Assembly (NCBI GenBank): GCA_020161775.1
Contig: JAIUOW010000021.1
Coordinates: 33,576 to 97,575, forward strand
DNA: 64,000 bases
Source of the DNA: Pseudomonadota bacterium
Lineage (GTDB): Bacteria; Pseudomonadota; Gammaproteobacteria; Burkholderiales; Burkholderiaceae_C
Direction: 5' to 3'
Below, in pieces: positions 1 through 9,973 of the stretch; position 1 is the first letter of the stretch, and the number at the start of each line of letters is the position of its first letter. The notes under the pieces were generated by a model that was not told the DNA's origin, made no database searches, and saw only the letters and a program-made list of their open reading frames with translations. A program made the translations under genes and the position numbers.

Positions 1-1187
1 AGCTGCTGCGCCAGTTGCTGCGCAGCCTTCAGGCGGTCGGCCTGGATGTCTGCGCTGCTGCAGCCCAGCAGCCTCGCTGCCTCCAGCGGATGAGGGGTGG
101 CGACGGTTGAGTGGGGATGGCGTTGCGCACGTGCGCGCAGCAGGGCCAGCAGTTGCGTGTCGGTGGCCAGGGCGTTCAGTGCATCGGCATCCAGCACCAG
201 CTTGCCTGCGCCGGACAGCACAGGCGCCAGCACGTGGCGCACGGCATCGCCCCCACCACAGCCGCACACCACCGCCATGGTTTGCAGGTCCAGCGTTTGC
301 CAGTCACGCAGCATCAGCTCGGGCTGGGCCGGGTCATACGTCGTTCCCGCGCCGTCCAGCAGCGCGAGGAATACCCGCCCGGCCCCGCCGTGCAAGGCCG
401 CGCGGGCGGCCAACTGGGCAGCCCCCGACATGCCCGGTGCGCCACCGATCACGGCCACGTCGCCGTAGCTGCCCTTGTGCGAGGCGTGGGGCCGTGCCGA
501 GGCCGCGGGCGGGCCCGCCAGCCATGCCGTGGCTGCGGTCTGGTTGGCATCCACTCCCAGTGCGTCAAGCCAGACCTGGCCGGCCGCATCGCGTCCATGG
601 CCCGTAAAAAGGCCCGGCTTCAGAGTCAACAGGCTCAAGGTCCATCGGGCCCGCACATGAGGGCCGTGCGTGGCGCCAGTGTCCGCATCCAGGCCGGTGG
701 GAACATCCACCGCCAGGATTGGCGGTGCCAGCGTGTTCAGCGCCTCAATGCACGCGGCCATGGGGCCGTCCGCCGGCCTGCGGCTACCGATGCCCAGCAG
801 CGCGTCAATGCACAGATCCTGCGCCGTCAGGTCCTGCGGTGGCTCGCTGGCAAACCGCACGCCCGCATCACGGGCCCGCGTCAAGGACGCGCGGGCGTCG
901 GCCGGGGCCGAGGATTCGTTGCCCAGCCAGGTCACCACGGGCACACGGCCCCATTGCTGCAGATGCATGGCCGCCTCCAGCCCGTCGCCGCCGTTGTTGC
1001 CTGGCCCGCAGGCCAGCCATACCCGACGCGCATGCGGGGCAGCCGCCAGAGCAAGTTGTGCCACGGCCAGCCCGGCGCGTTGCATCAGCGCATGTGGCGC
1101 TTGTACGCCCTGGGCGTCAGCCTCCAGGGCGCGGGTGGCTGCGGTGCTGTACAGCGGCCAGGCTTGGGTCGGGGTAATGCGGTGCAT
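1..1187 (-). CDS. nnr: Bifunctional NAD(P)H-hydrate epimerase / ADP-dependent NAD(P)H-hydrate dehydratase, 3' end cut by window edge
   Basis: Repairs hydrated NADH and NADPH (NADHX, NADPHX) in the cytoplasm. Reading the minus strand from an ATG at 1187 gives an open frame that runs off the left edge (about 395 codons visible). The N-terminal epimerase (YjeF_N) half shows the glycine-rich ACGPGNNGGDG motif. The C-terminal dehydratase (carbohydrate-kinase-like) half begins near HKGSYGDVAVIGGAPGMSG and includes the ATPHPLEAARLLG stretch close to the edge. The start lies 24 bp after the dadA stop on the same strand, so it probably forms an operon with dadA and the amidase gene. Family and domain order are clear; the C-terminus cannot be seen. 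Confidence 0.9.
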   Translation of the reverse strand, partial: MHRITPTQAWPLYSTAATRALEADAQGVQAPHALMQRAGLAVAQLALAAAPHARRVWLACGPGNNGGDGLEAAMHLQQWGRVPVVTWLGNESSAPADARASLTRARDAGVRFASEPPQDLTAQDLCIDALLGIGSRRPADGPMAACIEALNTLAPPILAVDVPTGLDADTGATHGPHVRARWTLSLLTLKPGLFTGHGRDAAGQVWLDALGVDANQTAATAWLAGPPAASARPHASHKGSYGDVAVIGGAPGMSGAAQLAARAALHGGAGRVFLALLDGAGTTYDPAQPELMLRDWQTLDLQTMAVVCGCGGGDAVRHVLAPVLSGAGKLVLDADALNALATDTQLLALLRARAQRHPHSTVATPHPLEAARLLGCSSADIQADRLKAAQQLAQQ

Positions 1188-1210
1188 CGCGCCATTGTGC
1201 GCGCGCTGCC

Positions 1211-2476
1211 TCAGGCTTTCGTCAGCCGCCGCAGGCCCAGGCCATCCACGTCCACACCCGGGGCCCGGCCGGCGATCTGGTCGGCCAGAATCCGCGCGCT
1301 GCCGCAGCTCAGGGCCCAGCCGCTGGAGCCATGGCCGAGGTTCAGCCACAGCCCCGGAATGCCGCTGGCACCCAGCACCGGCGGGCCATCGGGCAGCATG
1401 GGCCGCGCGCCTTTCCACTCCTGCACGCTGGCGCCGGTGTTGGACAGCTGCGCCGCGCCGGGGAACCAGTCGTGCAGCACCTTGTACAAGGTCTGGATGG
1501 AGGCGGCGCGCTTGACGCCGGGGCGTCCGCCAATTTCCGCGCTGCCTGCCACGCGCACGCGGTTGCCCAGGCGTGAGATGGCAACCTTGTAGCGCTCGTC
1601 CATCAGCGCGCTGCGCGGCGCGTTCAGGGGCTCGCGAATAGGCGCGCTGATGGAATAGCCGTACACGGCGGCCAGCGGGATCTTGATGCCCACCGGGCGC
1701 AGCAGGTTCGCGCTGGCCATGCCGGCGCACACGACCAGCGCATCAAAGTGGCGCGGCGCCGGTTCGCCTTGCACCGCCAGCGTTGCTGGATGCGACGGAT
1801 CCAGCGCTGCCACGTTGGCGTTGAACTCGAACCGGGCACCCAGCGCCTCTGCCTCTTTTTTCAGCAACAGGGCGAACTGGCGGCAGTTGCCGACTTCGTC
1901 GGCCGGCAGATGGACGGCGCCCAGGAACTGCGTGTCAGGGTTCAGGGCCGGTTCGATCAGGCGGGCCTGCGCTGACGAAATCTCACTGAAGGAAACCCCT
2001 GCGTCGCGCAGCACCTGCAGGCCTGGCTGGATGAGCTTGCTGTCTGCTTCGGAGCGCAGCAACACCATGTAGCCGGGGCTGCGGTCGTAGTCCAGCTGCA
2101 GTTCATCCGTGAGGTGGTGCAGGCGCTCACGGCTGTAAAACGCAAGGCGTTGCATGCGGGCGCGATTGGCCAGGAAGGTTTCCAGCCGGCAGGCGCGCAA
2201 CCACTTCCACATCCATGCCAGGTCAGCGCCGGCCAGCGGAAGCGCAAGCTTGACCGGCGCGTGCTGGCTGAACAGGTAGCGGGCTACCTTGGTCGGCATG
2301 CCCGGTGCCGCCCACGGCGTCACGTAACCTGGTGCCACCACACCCGCATTGGCAAAGCTTGTCTCCTCGGCGGCGGCGCTGCGCCGCTCGAAAACCGTGA
2401 CCTCGTGGCCGTCGGCGGCCAGTTCGTAGGCCGTGGTGACGCCGATGATGCCGGCGCCCACGATAGCGATCCTCAT
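1211..2476 (-). CDS. dadA: D-amino acid dehydrogenase (FAD-dependent), small-subunit type
   Basis: Predicted flavoprotein of 421 aa that oxidatively deaminates D-amino acids, typically D-alanine, to the 2-oxo acid and passes electrons to the respiratory chain. The N-terminus is a classic FAD-binding Rossmann motif (IVGAGIIG, glycines at 7, 9 and 12) ending in an acidic residue at about 30 (VFER). A second FAD-contacting segment near the C-terminus reads LNLGHGSSGWALSCGSARILAD. Length matches the DadA family. The start overlaps the amidase stop by 4 bp (ATGA), indicating translational coupling. Substrate specificity within the DAO family cannot be settled from sequence alone. Confidence 0.88.
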   Translation of the reverse strand: MRIAIVGAGIIGVTTAYELAADGHEVTVFERRSAAAEETSFANAGVVAPGYVTPWAAPGMPTKVARYLFSQHAPVKLALPLAGADLAWMWKWLRACRLETFLANRARMQRLAFYSRERLHHLTDELQLDYDRSPGYMVLLRSEADSKLIQPGLQVLRDAGVSFSEISSAQARLIEPALNPDTQFLGAVHLPADEVGNCRQFALLLKKEAEALGARFEFNANVAALDPSHPATLAVQGEPAPRHFDALVVCAGMASANLLRPVGIKIPLAAVYGYSISAPIREPLNAPRSALMDERYKVAISRLGNRVRVAGSAEIGGRPGVKRAASIQTLYKVLHDWFPGAAQLSNTGASVQEWKGARPMLPDGPPVLGASGIPGLWLNLGHGSSGWALSCGSARILADQIAGRAPGVDVDGLGLRRLTKA

Positions 2477-3813
2477 GCGGCGCTCCTGAGGGCCAGGGCT
2501 GCTTCTGCCTGCATGGCGATGTTCAGCACGGTGTCATCGCGCAGCGCGCCGTGCCAGATCATCAGGCCCACGGGCAACTCGCCGGGTTGCTGGCAAGGGA
2601 TGGAAATGGCGCATCCGTCCAGCATGTTCACGACGCTGGGGTTGCGCAGCAGCAGGGCGTTGATGCGGAAGAACTCCTCGTCGCGTTCCTGCCCGGGCGC
2701 CACATCCGCCAGCGGTGGCGCGATGATGGGCACCGTGGGTGACAGCACGGCGTCATAGCCCGCCAGCGCCAGCCCCACGTTGGCCATCCAGGCCTGGCGG
2801 GCCTGGACCAGATCGAGGTATTCCCACGCCTTCATGGCAGCGCCGCGCTCGATGCGCGCGCGCACCCGCGGGTCGTAGCGGTCACCCCGTTGGGTGATCA
2901 GTTCGCGGTGCCAGGCGTAGCTTTCAGCGGCCGAAAAACCGCCGGTGGACTGGATCGTGCCCAGGTCCTGCAGGGGCGGCAACGGCATCGGGTCAATATG
3001 CGCGCCGGCGTCGCGCAGCGTCTTGAGCGTGCGTTCAAAAGCAGCCGCAACCGGCGGGGTCAGACCGTCCAGCATGAGCGTGGTGGCGACGGCCAGCCGG
3101 TACGAAGACAGCGACGCCTGGCTGCGCGTGACGGTGCGCGCGGCCAGGATCTCGTGCACCGTGATGGCGTCACGAACGCTGCGCGTCATGGCGCACACCG
3201 TGTCCAGCGTCGTGGACAGTGGCAGCGCACCGTCCGTGGGCACCAGCCGCGCCGTGTTCTTGAACCCCACGATGCCATTCAATGCCGCCGGTATGCGGAT
3301 CGATCCGCCGGTGTCCGAGCCCAGCCCCACAAAGGCAGCGCCTGCGGCGACCGACACGGCCGCGCCCGACGACGACCCGCCCGGCACGCGCGCCACCGTG
3401 GCGTCGCAGGCGTTGGCTGGCGTGCCGTGGTGCGGATTGACGCCCACGCCAGAAAAGGCGAACTCGGTCATGTTGGTCCGCCCGACCAGGGCTGCCCCTG
3501 CGCCCCGCAGGCGGGCCACCGCGGTGCAATCCCGCGAGGCCGGAGCTACATCGGCCAGAACGGCCGAGCCGGCTGCCGTGACTTGCCCGGCAACGTCGAA
3601 AAGGTCCTTGACCGAGACGGCCAACCCGGCCAGTGGCCGCTGCGGCGCCAGGGGGTGGCAGGCGGCCTGCCGGGCATCGTCGAAAGTGGTTTGCACAAAG
3701 GCGTGCGAACACGCTGGTGACCGGGCTGCGGCAAGGGTCTGGTCCAGCTCGGCCGGAGCATTGGTCTGGCCGGAAAGAATGCGCGCACGCGCGGCATGAA
3801 GGTCAGAAAGCAT
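2473..3813 (-). CDS. Amidase-signature family hydrolase
   Basis: 446-aa member of the amidase signature family, which hydrolyses amide bonds with a Ser-cisSer-Lys triad. The candidate triad is Lys69 (SVKDLFD), the cis-Ser148 in GGSSSG, and the nucleophile Ser171 in SDTGGSIRIPAA. The start is set at 3813 because homology begins there (MLSDLHAARARI); the open frame continues upstream to 3912 with an unconvincing extension. It is the first gene of a probable amidase-dadA-nnr operon and is transcribed divergently from rpsB. The physiological substrate is unknown; it is not GatA-like in context, since no gatB or gatC is adjacent. Confidence 0.82.
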   Translation of the reverse strand: MLSDLHAARARILSGQTNAPAELDQTLAAARSPACSHAFVQTTFDDARQAACHPLAPQRPLAGLAVSVKDLFDVAGQVTAAGSAVLADVAPASRDCTAVARLRGAGAALVGRTNMTEFAFSGVGVNPHHGTPANACDATVARVPGGSSSGAAVSVAAGAAFVGLGSDTGGSIRIPAALNGIVGFKNTARLVPTDGALPLSTTLDTVCAMTRSVRDAITVHEILAARTVTRSQASLSSYRLAVATTLMLDGLTPPVAAAFERTLKTLRDAGAHIDPMPLPPLQDLGTIQSTGGFSAAESYAWHRELITQRGDRYDPRVRARIERGAAMKAWEYLDLVQARQAWMANVGLALAGYDAVLSPTVPIIAPPLADVAPGQERDEEFFRINALLLRNPSVVNMLDGCAISIPCQQPGELPVGLMIWHGALRDDTVLNIAMQAEAALALRSAA

Positions 3814-3845
3814 GTGTCTTTCAGAGGGGAACGGGCCTGATCTGC

Positions 3846-3998
3846 TATACTCTTTGGGTTTTGCCGGAAGGCGGCGGCGTGAGCCGGTGCCCTTCGGTGG
3901 AATAAATCGCAAACCAGCCCATCAAGGTGTTGCAGCCGGCTTCAAGTAACCGGATGCAAGGCGGGCTGGATTTTAGACCCAACCTTTGGAGTTAGCTC
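3846..3998 (+). promoter_or_regulatory. rpsB promoter and structured mRNA leader (candidate S2 autoregulatory element)
   Basis: A TGn-extended -10 hexamer TATACT lies at 3846-3851; no good -35 is visible. The leader of roughly 140 nt folds on inspection. CCAGCCC (3914-3920) pairs with GGGCTGG (3963-3969). Nested inside, TGCAGCCGG (3931-3939) pairs with CCGGATGCA (3950-3958) around a single G-A mismatch. A GGAG Shine-Dalgarno precedes the ATG. In other proteobacteria the rpsB leader is bound by S2 to repress rpsB-tsf; the position and nested stem fit that, but whether this RNA matches the known rpsB motif is inference. Confidence 0.5.
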
Positions 3999-4751
3999 AT
4001 GTCCGCAACCATGCGTCAAATGCTGGAAGCCGGTGTCCATTTTGGCCACCAGACCCGCTTCTGGAATCCCAAGATGGCCCCGTTCATTTTCGGCCATCGC
4101 AACAAGATCCACATCATCAACCTGGAAAAGTCGCTTCCGATGTTCCAGGAAGCCACCAAGTTCGTGAAGCAGCTGTCCGCCAACCGCGGCACCATCCTGA
4201 TGGTGGGCACCAAGCGCCAGGCACGTGAAATCGTCGCGGCGGAAGCCCAGCGCGCAGGTGTTCCCTATGTTGACCAGCGCTGGCTGGGCGGTATGCTGAC
4301 CAACTTCAAGACGGTCAAGACTTCGATCAAACGCCTGAAGGACATGAAGGCCCAGCAGGAAGCCGGCCTGGACTCCCTGAGCAAGAAGGAGCAGCTTACC
4401 TTCACCCGCGAGATCGAAAAGCTGGAAAAGGACATCGGCGGCATCCAGGACATGAATGCCCTGCCTGACGCCATCTTCATCATCGACGTAGGCTTTCACA
4501 AGATCGCCGTCGCTGAAGCCCGCAAGCTGGGCATCCCGCTGGTCGGCGTGGTGGACTCCAACCACTCGCCCGAAGGCATCGACTACATCATCCCCGGCAA
4601 CGACGACTCGGCCAAGGCCGTGACGCTGTACGCCCGCGGTATTGCCGACGCCATCCTGGAAGGCCGCGCCAACGCCGTGAATGACGTTGTCAAGGCAGTC
4701 GCCGAAGGCGGCGACGAATTCGTTGAGGTCGAAGAGGGCTCCGCCGCCTGA
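3999..4751 (+). CDS. rpsB: 30S ribosomal protein S2
   Basis: Small-subunit ribosomal protein uS2, 250 aa, the usual length. It begins [26 protein letters not shown], the conserved S2 N-terminus, and carries the VGTKRQA and [19 protein letters not shown] segments. It is followed by tsf, pyrH and frr in the order normal for proteobacteria. The ATG has a GGAG ribosome-binding site 9 bases upstream. A strong hairpin with a T-run between rpsB and tsf suggests partial termination, which would make S2 and EF-Ts output unequal. Confidence 0.99.
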   Translation: MSATMRQMLEAGVHFGHQTRFWNPKMAPFIFGHRNKIHIINLEKSLPMFQEATKFVKQLSANRGTILMVGTKRQAREIVAAEAQRAGVPYVDQRWLGGMLTNFKTVKTSIKRLKDMKAQQEAGLDSLSKKEQLTFTREIEKLEKDIGGIQDMNALPDAIFIIDVGFHKIAVAEARKLGIPLVGVVDSNHSPEGIDYIIPGNDDSAKAVTLYARGIADAILEGRANAVNDVVKAVAEGGDEFVEVEEGSAA

Positions 4752-4769
4752 CGCGCCTGCCGAGCCGTG

Positions 4770-4796
4770 AAAAGGGGCTCTGGTAGCCCCTTTTTT
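4770..4796 (+). terminator. Intrinsic terminator / attenuator between rpsB and tsf
   Basis: AAAAGGGGCT (4770-4779) pairs perfectly with AGCCCCTTTT (4785-4794) around a 5-nt loop and runs into a six-T tract at 4791-4796. tsf follows 45 bp later with no obvious strong promoter of its own, so this is likely a leaky attenuator and not a hard stop. Confidence 0.85.
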
Positions 4797-4840
4797 ACAA
4801 CCGAACTGATTGATTTGAACTGAAGACAACGGAGTAACAA

Positions 4841-5764
4841 ATGGCTGCAATTACCGCAAGCATGGTCGCCGAACTGCGCGCCAAGACCGACGCCCCCATG
4901 ATGGAATGCAAGAAGGCACTGACCGAGGCCGACGGCAACATGGAAAAGGCCGAAGAGCTGCTGCGCGTCAAGCTGGGCAACAAGGCCGGCAAGGCCGCCT
5001 CGCGCATCACCGCCGAAGGCGTGGTGTCCTCGTACATCGACGGCACCACCGGGGCGCTGCTGGAAATCAATTGCGAAACCGATTTCGTGACCAAGAACGA
5101 CAGCTTCCTGGCGCTCGCCAATGCGGCGGTGGAACTGGTTGCAAAGCACAACCCCGCCGACGTGGCTGCCCTGGGCGCGCTGGCTTACAGCCAGGACGGC
5201 TTTGGCCCCACGCTGGAAGACGTGCGCAAGGGCCTGATCGGCAAGATCGGCGAAAACATGAGCTTTCGCCGTTTCAAGCGCTTCTCGGGTGGCAACAAGC
5301 TGGCCGCCTACCTGCACGGTACGCGTATCGGCGTGGTCGTTGAATTTGACGGTGATGACGCCGCAGCGCGCGACACGGCGATGCACGTCGCTGCGATGAA
5401 GCCCGTGGCGCTGACCAGCGCCGACGTCCCTGCCGACCTGATCGAAAAGGAGCGCTCGGTGGCCGCGGCCAAAGCCGAGGAAGACCGCAAGGCTGCGGAA
5501 GCTGCCGGCAAGCCGGCACAGTCGGCAGAGATCGTTGCCAAGCGTATCGAAGGCGGCGTGCAGAAGTACCTCAAGGAAGTTTCGCTGTTCAACCAGCCTT
5601 TCGTGAAGAACGACAAGCAGTCCGTCGAACAGATGCTCAAGGCCGCCAACACCACCGTCAAGGCGTTCACGCTTTACGTTGTGGGCGAAGGCATCGAGAA
5701 AAAGGTGGATGACTTCGCGGCCGAGGTTGCCGCCCAGGTCGCTGCCGCCAAGGCCTCGGCCTGA
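4841..5764 (+). CDS. tsf: Elongation factor Ts
   Basis: Guanine-nucleotide exchange factor for EF-Tu, 307 aa. The N-terminal UBA-like domain is followed by the core signatures [16 protein letters not shown] and TEGDG-type [14 protein letters not shown], then the [13 protein letters not shown] dimer-core motif. Length is slightly longer than the E. coli protein, as usual in Burkholderiales. A GGAG site precedes the ATG by 8 bases. It sits between rpsB and pyrH as expected and ends in a strong intrinsic terminator. Confidence 0.99.
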   Translation: MAAITASMVAELRAKTDAPMMECKKALTEADGNMEKAEELLRVKLGNKAGKAASRITAEGVVSSYIDGTTGALLEINCETDFVTKNDSFLALANAAVELVAKHNPADVAALGALAYSQDGFGPTLEDVRKGLIGKIGENMSFRRFKRFSGGNKLAAYLHGTRIGVVVEFDGDDAAARDTAMHVAAMKPVALTSADVPADLIEKERSVAAAKAEEDRKAAEAAGKPAQSAEIVAKRIEGGVQKYLKEVSLFNQPFVKNDKQSVEQMLKAANTTVKAFTLYVVGEGIEKKVDDFAAEVAAQVAAAKASA

Positions 5765-5770
5765 TACACA

Positions 5771-5796
5771 GGGCGGCCACCAGCCGCCCTTTTTTT
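5771..5796 (+). terminator. Intrinsic terminator after tsf
   Basis: GGGCGG (5771-5776) pairs with CCGCCC (5784-5789) and is followed directly by seven T residues (5790-5796). It separates the rpsB-tsf unit from pyrH. Confidence 0.88.
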
Positions 5797-5841
5797 GCCC
5801 CCCATTCAGTACACTCGAACCACACCCAAGGAGCACCGTCC

Positions 5842-6564
5842 ATGTCTTCAGCCAAGCCAGCCCACAAGCGAATCCTGCTGAAGCTGTCCGGCGAGGCCCT
5901 GATGGGTGACGATGCGTTCGGCATCAACCGCGCCACCATCGTGCGCATGGTCGAGGAAGTGGCCGAAGTGGTGAACATGGGTGTGGAGGTCGCCGTCGTG
6001 ATCGGCGGTGGCAACATCTTTCGCGGCGTCGCGGGCGGCTCGGTCGGCATGGACCGCGCCACGGCGGACTACATGGGCATGCTGGCCACGGTCATGAACG
6101 CCCTGGCACTGGCCGACGCGATGGACAAGCAGGGCCTGACAGCGCGGGTGATGTCGGCCATCAATATCGAGCAGGTGGTGGAACCTTACATCCGGCCCAA
6201 GGCGCTCCAGTACCTGGAAGAGGGCAAGGTCGTGATCTTCGCGGCAGGCACGGGCAACCCGTTCTTCACGACCGACACCGCGGCTGCGCTGCGTGGCGCG
6301 GAGATCGGCGCCGAGCTGGTGCTCAAGGCCACCAAGGTGGACGGGGTTTACACGGCCGACCCCAAGAAAGACCCCGACGCCACGCGGTACAACCAAATTA
6401 CATTTGACGACGCCATGGCGCAGAATCTGGGCATCATGGATGCGACTGCGTTCGCGCTTTGCCGCGACCAGAAGCTGCCGATCAAGGTGTTTTCGATCTT
6501 CAAGCACGGTGCGCTCAAGCGCGTGGTGATGGGCGAGGACGAGGGCACCCTGGTGTATGCCTGA
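5842..6564 (+). CDS. pyrH: Uridylate kinase (UMP kinase)
   Basis: Cytoplasmic enzyme that phosphorylates UMP to UDP in pyrimidine synthesis; 240 aa, the usual size for the hexameric bacterial UMP kinase. Amino-acid-kinase fold motifs: [13 protein letters not shown] at the N-terminus, [10 protein letters not shown] for the phosphate loop, and [13 protein letters not shown] near the nucleotide site. An AAGGAG ribosome-binding site precedes the ATG. A possible -10 (TACACT, 5810-5815) lies just after the tsf terminator, so pyrH-frr-uppS-cdsA-dxr may start from its own promoter. The -35 is unclear. Confidence 0.98.
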   Translation: MSSAKPAHKRILLKLSGEALMGDDAFGINRATIVRMVEEVAEVVNMGVEVAVVIGGGNIFRGVAGGSVGMDRATADYMGMLATVMNALALADAMDKQGLTARVMSAINIEQVVEPYIRPKALQYLEEGKVVIFAAGTGNPFFTTDTAAALRGAEIGAELVLKATKVDGVYTADPKKDPDATRYNQITFDDAMAQNLGIMDATAFALCRDQKLPIKVFSIFKHGALKRVVMGEDEGTLVYA

Positions 6565-6597
6565 CGATGCCGCGCGCCGCAGCCTGAGGAGAACCAA

Positions 6598-7158
6598 ATG
6601 ACCATTGCCGACATCAAGAAAACCACCGAAGCCAAGATGGACCAGTCCATCGCTGCCTTCAAGAACAACCTGACCAAGATTCGCACCGGGCGCGCCAACC
6701 CCGCGCTGCTGGATGCCATCCAGATTGACTACTACGGTGCCATGACCCCGTTGAGCCAGGTGGCCAACGTGTCGCTGCTTGATGCCCGCACCATCAGCGT
6801 GCAACCCTGGGAAAAGGGCATGGGCGCCAAGATCGAGAAAGCCATCCGCGAGAGCGATCTGGGGCTGAATCCTGCCTCCATGGGCGACCTGATCCGCGTG
6901 CCCATGCCGCCGATGAGTGAAGAGCGCCGCAAGGAAATGACCAAGATCGTGCGCACCGAAGGCGAGAACGCGAAGATTGCCGTGCGCAACCTGCGCCGCG
7001 ACGCGAATGATGCCGTCAAGAAACTGGTCAAGGACAAGCTCGCGTCCGAGGACGACCAGAAACGCGCCGAAGCCGACATCCAGAAGGTCACTGACCGGCA
7101 TGTTGCCGAAATTGACCAGGTGGTAGCCGCCAAGGAGCAGGAAATCCTGGCGGTCTGA
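6598..7158 (+). CDS. frr: Ribosome recycling factor
   Basis: With EF-G, splits post-termination ribosomes. At 186 aa it is the standard length. It starts with helical [25 protein letters not shown] and contains the [11 protein letters not shown] and [15 protein letters not shown] segments of the three-helix bundle. AGGAG lies 8 bases before the ATG. It is 33 bp downstream of pyrH, in the conserved order. Confidence 0.98.
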   Translation: MTIADIKKTTEAKMDQSIAAFKNNLTKIRTGRANPALLDAIQIDYYGAMTPLSQVANVSLLDARTISVQPWEKGMGAKIEKAIRESDLGLNPASMGDLIRVPMPPMSEERRKEMTKIVRTEGENAKIAVRNLRRDANDAVKKLVKDKLASEDDQKRAEADIQKVTDRHVAEIDQVVAAKEQEILAV

Positions 7159-7165
7159 GCTGCGC

Positions 7166-7900
7166 ATGACAGCCGCTGCTTCACTGGTTCCGCATCACGT
7201 GGCCATCGTGATGGATGGCAATGGCCGTTGGGCGACGCGCCGCTTTCTGCCTCGCGTGGCCGGGCACAAGAGGGGCGTGGACGCGCTGCGCGCCTGCGTG
7301 CGCCACTGTGGCGAGCGCGGGGTGCGCGTGTTGACGGTATTTGCCTTTTCGTCCGAGAACTGGAACCGCCCCGCCGAGGAGGTCTCCGGGCTCATGGAAC
7401 TGCTGGCGGTCGCGCTGTCGCGCGAGGTGCCGCAACTGCGCGCCGAAGGTGTGCGCATCCATTTCGTTGGCGACCGCTCCGCGCTGTCCGACAAGGTGCG
7501 CGCCGGCCTCGCCCAGGCCGAGGCGGCTACATCGGCCAACACCCGCCTGATCTTCAATGTCTGTTTCAACTACGGGGGGCGCTGGGACATTGCCCAGGCC
7601 GCAGCTGGCCTCGCCCAGCGCGGCGAGGCGATTACCGAGTCCAGCCTGGACAAGGCCCTGGCGCTGGCCCATGTGGGCGACCCTGACTTGCTGATCCGCA
7701 CGGGTGGCGAGCAGCGTCTCAGCAATTTCCTGTTGTGGCAGGCGGCCTATGCCGAGCTCTATTTCACGGACAAGCTTTGGCCCGAATTTGATGAGGCCGC
7801 GCTGGATGCCGCCATTGCCGATTTTGGCCAGCGTGAACGCCGGTTTGGCAAGACCCCGGACCAGCTCAACGGCCGGTCAGCTGCACAACGAGCGGCCTGA
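7166..7900 (+). CDS. uppS: Undecaprenyl diphosphate synthase (cis-prenyltransferase)
   Basis: Builds the C55 undecaprenyl diphosphate carrier for peptidoglycan and O-antigen from farnesyl diphosphate and IPP. The 244-aa protein carries the signature HVAIVMDGNGRWA with catalytic Asp17, the FAFSSENW substrate motif, and the DLLIRTGGEQRLSNFLLWQ motif. It starts 7 bp after the frr stop with a weak ribosome-binding site, consistent with coupling to frr. It leads into cdsA and dxr, grouping isoprenoid and phospholipid functions. Confidence 0.97.
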   Translation: MTAAASLVPHHVAIVMDGNGRWATRRFLPRVAGHKRGVDALRACVRHCGERGVRVLTVFAFSSENWNRPAEEVSGLMELLAVALSREVPQLRAEGVRIHFVGDRSALSDKVRAGLAQAEAATSANTRLIFNVCFNYGGRWDIAQAAAGLAQRGEAITESSLDKALALAHVGDPDLLIRTGGEQRLSNFLLWQAAYAELYFTDKLWPEFDEAALDAAIADFGQRERRFGKTPDQLNGRSAAQRAA

Positions 7901-7913
7901 AAGCCGCCCCCTC

Positions 7914-8765
7914 ATGCTCAAGCAGCGCATCATCACGGCCGTCATCCTGCTGGCCATCCTGTTGCCCGCCCTGTTTTACCCGGCACCCGAGCCATTTGTC
8001 GGCATTGTGCTGGTGCTGATTGCCGCGGGCGCATGGGAATGGGGCCGGCTCAATGGCTGCGGCCAGGCGGTGTCGCTCGCGCTGGCGGTGGCTTGCGTGG
8101 CGCTGTGCGCGCTGGCCTGGCAGGGCGGTTGGCTGGCCAGGCCCCTGCCCATGCTGTGGAGCCTTTGGGGCGCGGCCTGGGTGCTGGGCGGCGCGTGGCT
8201 GCTGCACGCCGGCGTGGCAGGCTGGCCACGCATACCCCGCGTCTTGCGGCTGGCGGGCGGATTGCTGGCGCTGTGGTTGGCCTGGCTCGCCGTGGCCCAG
8301 GCGCGCGTAACCGGCATCAACTTTCTTCTGTCGGTGCTGCTGCTGGTGTGGGTAGCAGACATTGCCGCCTACTTCGCCGGGCGCGCCTTCGGGCTCAAGT
8401 TCACCCGCAACCGGCTGGCGCCTTCCATCAGTCCTGGCAAGAGCTGGGAAGGTGTTTGGGGCGGCATGGCCGGCGTGGTGGCGTTGGCCCTGGCATGGGT
8501 CGCGGCTGACAGCCACATGCAAGCGGCGTCTGCCAGCCTGTACACGCGGCTGGCGGATGCCGGCTGGTGGTTGCTGGTTGTGGCCGTCGTGTTCCTGGCC
8601 GCACTGAGCGTCGTGGGGGACCTGGTCGAGTCGCTGGTCAAGCGCAGCGCCGGGGCCAAGGACTCCAGCGGATTGCTCCCCGGTCATGGTGGCGTGCTCG
8701 ATCGCGTGGACGCCTTGCTGCCCACCTTGCCCCTGGCCATGATGCTGGCCTCGCTCATCCAATGA
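7914..8765 (+). CDS. cdsA: Phosphatidate cytidylyltransferase (CDP-diglyceride synthase)
   Basis: Inner-membrane enzyme making CDP-diacylglycerol from phosphatidate and CTP, the entry to all phospholipids. It is a 283-aa polytopic protein with the CDS signature near the C-terminus ([21 protein letters not shown], then DRVD). The start is placed at 7914 ([14 protein letters not shown]) because the earlier part of the open frame (from 7704) overlaps uppS and has no family resemblance. Its stop overlaps the dxr start by 4 bp. Confidence 0.96.
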   Translation: MLKQRIITAVILLAILLPALFYPAPEPFVGIVLVLIAAGAWEWGRLNGCGQAVSLALAVACVALCALAWQGGWLARPLPMLWSLWGAAWVLGGAWLLHAGVAGWPRIPRVLRLAGGLLALWLAWLAVAQARVTGINFLLSVLLLVWVADIAAYFAGRAFGLKFTRNRLAPSISPGKSWEGVWGGMAGVVALALAWVAADSHMQAASASLYTRLADAGWWLLVVAVVFLAALSVVGDLVESLVKRSAGAKDSSGLLPGHGGVLDRVDALLPTLPLAMMLASLIQ

Positions 8766-9952
8766 AACAGCGCATTACCGTTTTGGGTTCCACAGGCTCG
8801 GTTGGGGCCAACACGCTGGACGTGGTTGCCCGTCATCCGGATCGTTACGAGGTATTTGCCCTGAGTGCCGCCACGCGCGTGGACGAAATGCTTGCGCAGT
8901 GCCAGCGTTTCCAGCCCCGGTTTGCCGTCATGGCCAGTGCATCGCATGGCCGTGAGCTGGAAGCCCGTTTGCGTGACAACGGCATCGCCACCCGCGTCCT
9001 GATGGGCGCCGATGCGTTGGACATCATAGCGAGCCATGAGGAAGTCCATGCCGTGATGGCGGCCATCGTGGGCGCCGCTGGCCTGGCGCCTTGCCTGGCA
9101 GCGGCGCGCGCTGGCAAGCGTTTGCTGCTGGCCAACAAGGAAGCGCTGGTGGTTGGCGGCGAGCTGTTCATGGCAACCGTGCGCGAAGGCGGTGCCAGGC
9201 TGCTGCCGATTGACAGCGAGCATTCGGCGATCTTCCAGTCGCTGCCCGAGGACCCTGCCACCTGGGACGCCCGGGTGGAAAAGATCATCCTGACGGCATC
9301 GGGCGGGCCGTTTCGTACCCGCGCGAGCGCAACGCTGCGCCATGTGACGCCAGAAGAAGCCTGTGCGCATCCCAACTGGGTCATGGGGCGCAAGATATCG
9401 GTTGACTCGGCGACCATGATGAACAAGGCGCTGGAGGTGATCGAGGCGCGCCATCTGTTTGGCCTGCCTCCCCAGCGGCTGGAGGTCGTGATCCACCCGC
9501 AAAGCGTCATCCACTCCATGGTCCAGTACCGTGACACCTCCGTTGTGGCGCAGCTCGGCACGCCGGACATGCGGGTGCCCATCGCCTACGGCTTGTCGTG
9601 GCCGGACCGCATCGAGTCGGGCGCGCAGGCGCTGGATTTCAGCCGCCTGGCGGACATGAGCTTCGAGTCGTTCGACAGCGGCGATCACCGGCTACGGTTT
9701 CCCGGTCTGCAACTGGCCTGGGAAGTGCTGGAGGCGGTCCCCGGCACCCCCGCGGTGCTGAATGCCGCCAACGAAGTGGCGGTGGCTGCTTTCCTGGATC
9801 GGCGCATCCGTTTTGACCAGATCCACGATGTGAATCTTGCAACGCTGGACGCCGTCACCACCTCCAGTCCAGAATCGCTGGAGCAACTGCTGGCACTGGA
9901 CGCCCGGGCGCGGGGGGCCGCGCAGGCCAGCGTCGAGCGAATGGCGGCCTGA
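8762..9952 (+). CDS. dxr: 1-deoxy-D-xylulose 5-phosphate reductoisomerase
   Basis: First committed step of the MEP isoprenoid pathway: converts DXP to MEP with NADPH. 396 aa. The N-terminal NADPH motif is [29 protein letters not shown] and [12 protein letters not shown] contribute metal and substrate ligands, followed by SGGPFRT and [19 protein letters not shown]. The start is the ATG that overlaps the cdsA stop (ATGA at 8762-8765); the upstream part of the frame lies inside cdsA. Confidence 0.98.
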   Translation: MKQRITVLGSTGSVGANTLDVVARHPDRYEVFALSAATRVDEMLAQCQRFQPRFAVMASASHGRELEARLRDNGIATRVLMGADALDIIASHEEVHAVMAAIVGAAGLAPCLAAARAGKRLLLANKEALVVGGELFMATVREGGARLLPIDSEHSAIFQSLPEDPATWDARVEKIILTASGGPFRTRASATLRHVTPEEACAHPNWVMGRKISVDSATMMNKALEVIEARHLFGLPPQRLEVVIHPQSVIHSMVQYRDTSVVAQLGTPDMRVPIAYGLSWPDRIESGAQALDFSRLADMSFESFDSGDHRLRFPGLQLAWEVLEAVPGTPAVLNAANEVAVAAFLDRRIRFDQIHDVNLATLDAVTTSSPESLEQLLALDARARGAAQASVERMAA

Positions 9953-9973
9953 TCGCCGCCCCAAGGAGAACCC

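Noticed and set aside
111-1592. 493-aa plus-strand open frame opposite nnr and dadA
   Set aside because: Antisense shadow of GC-rich coding DNA; no domain pattern, and both minus-strand genes have clear family motifs.
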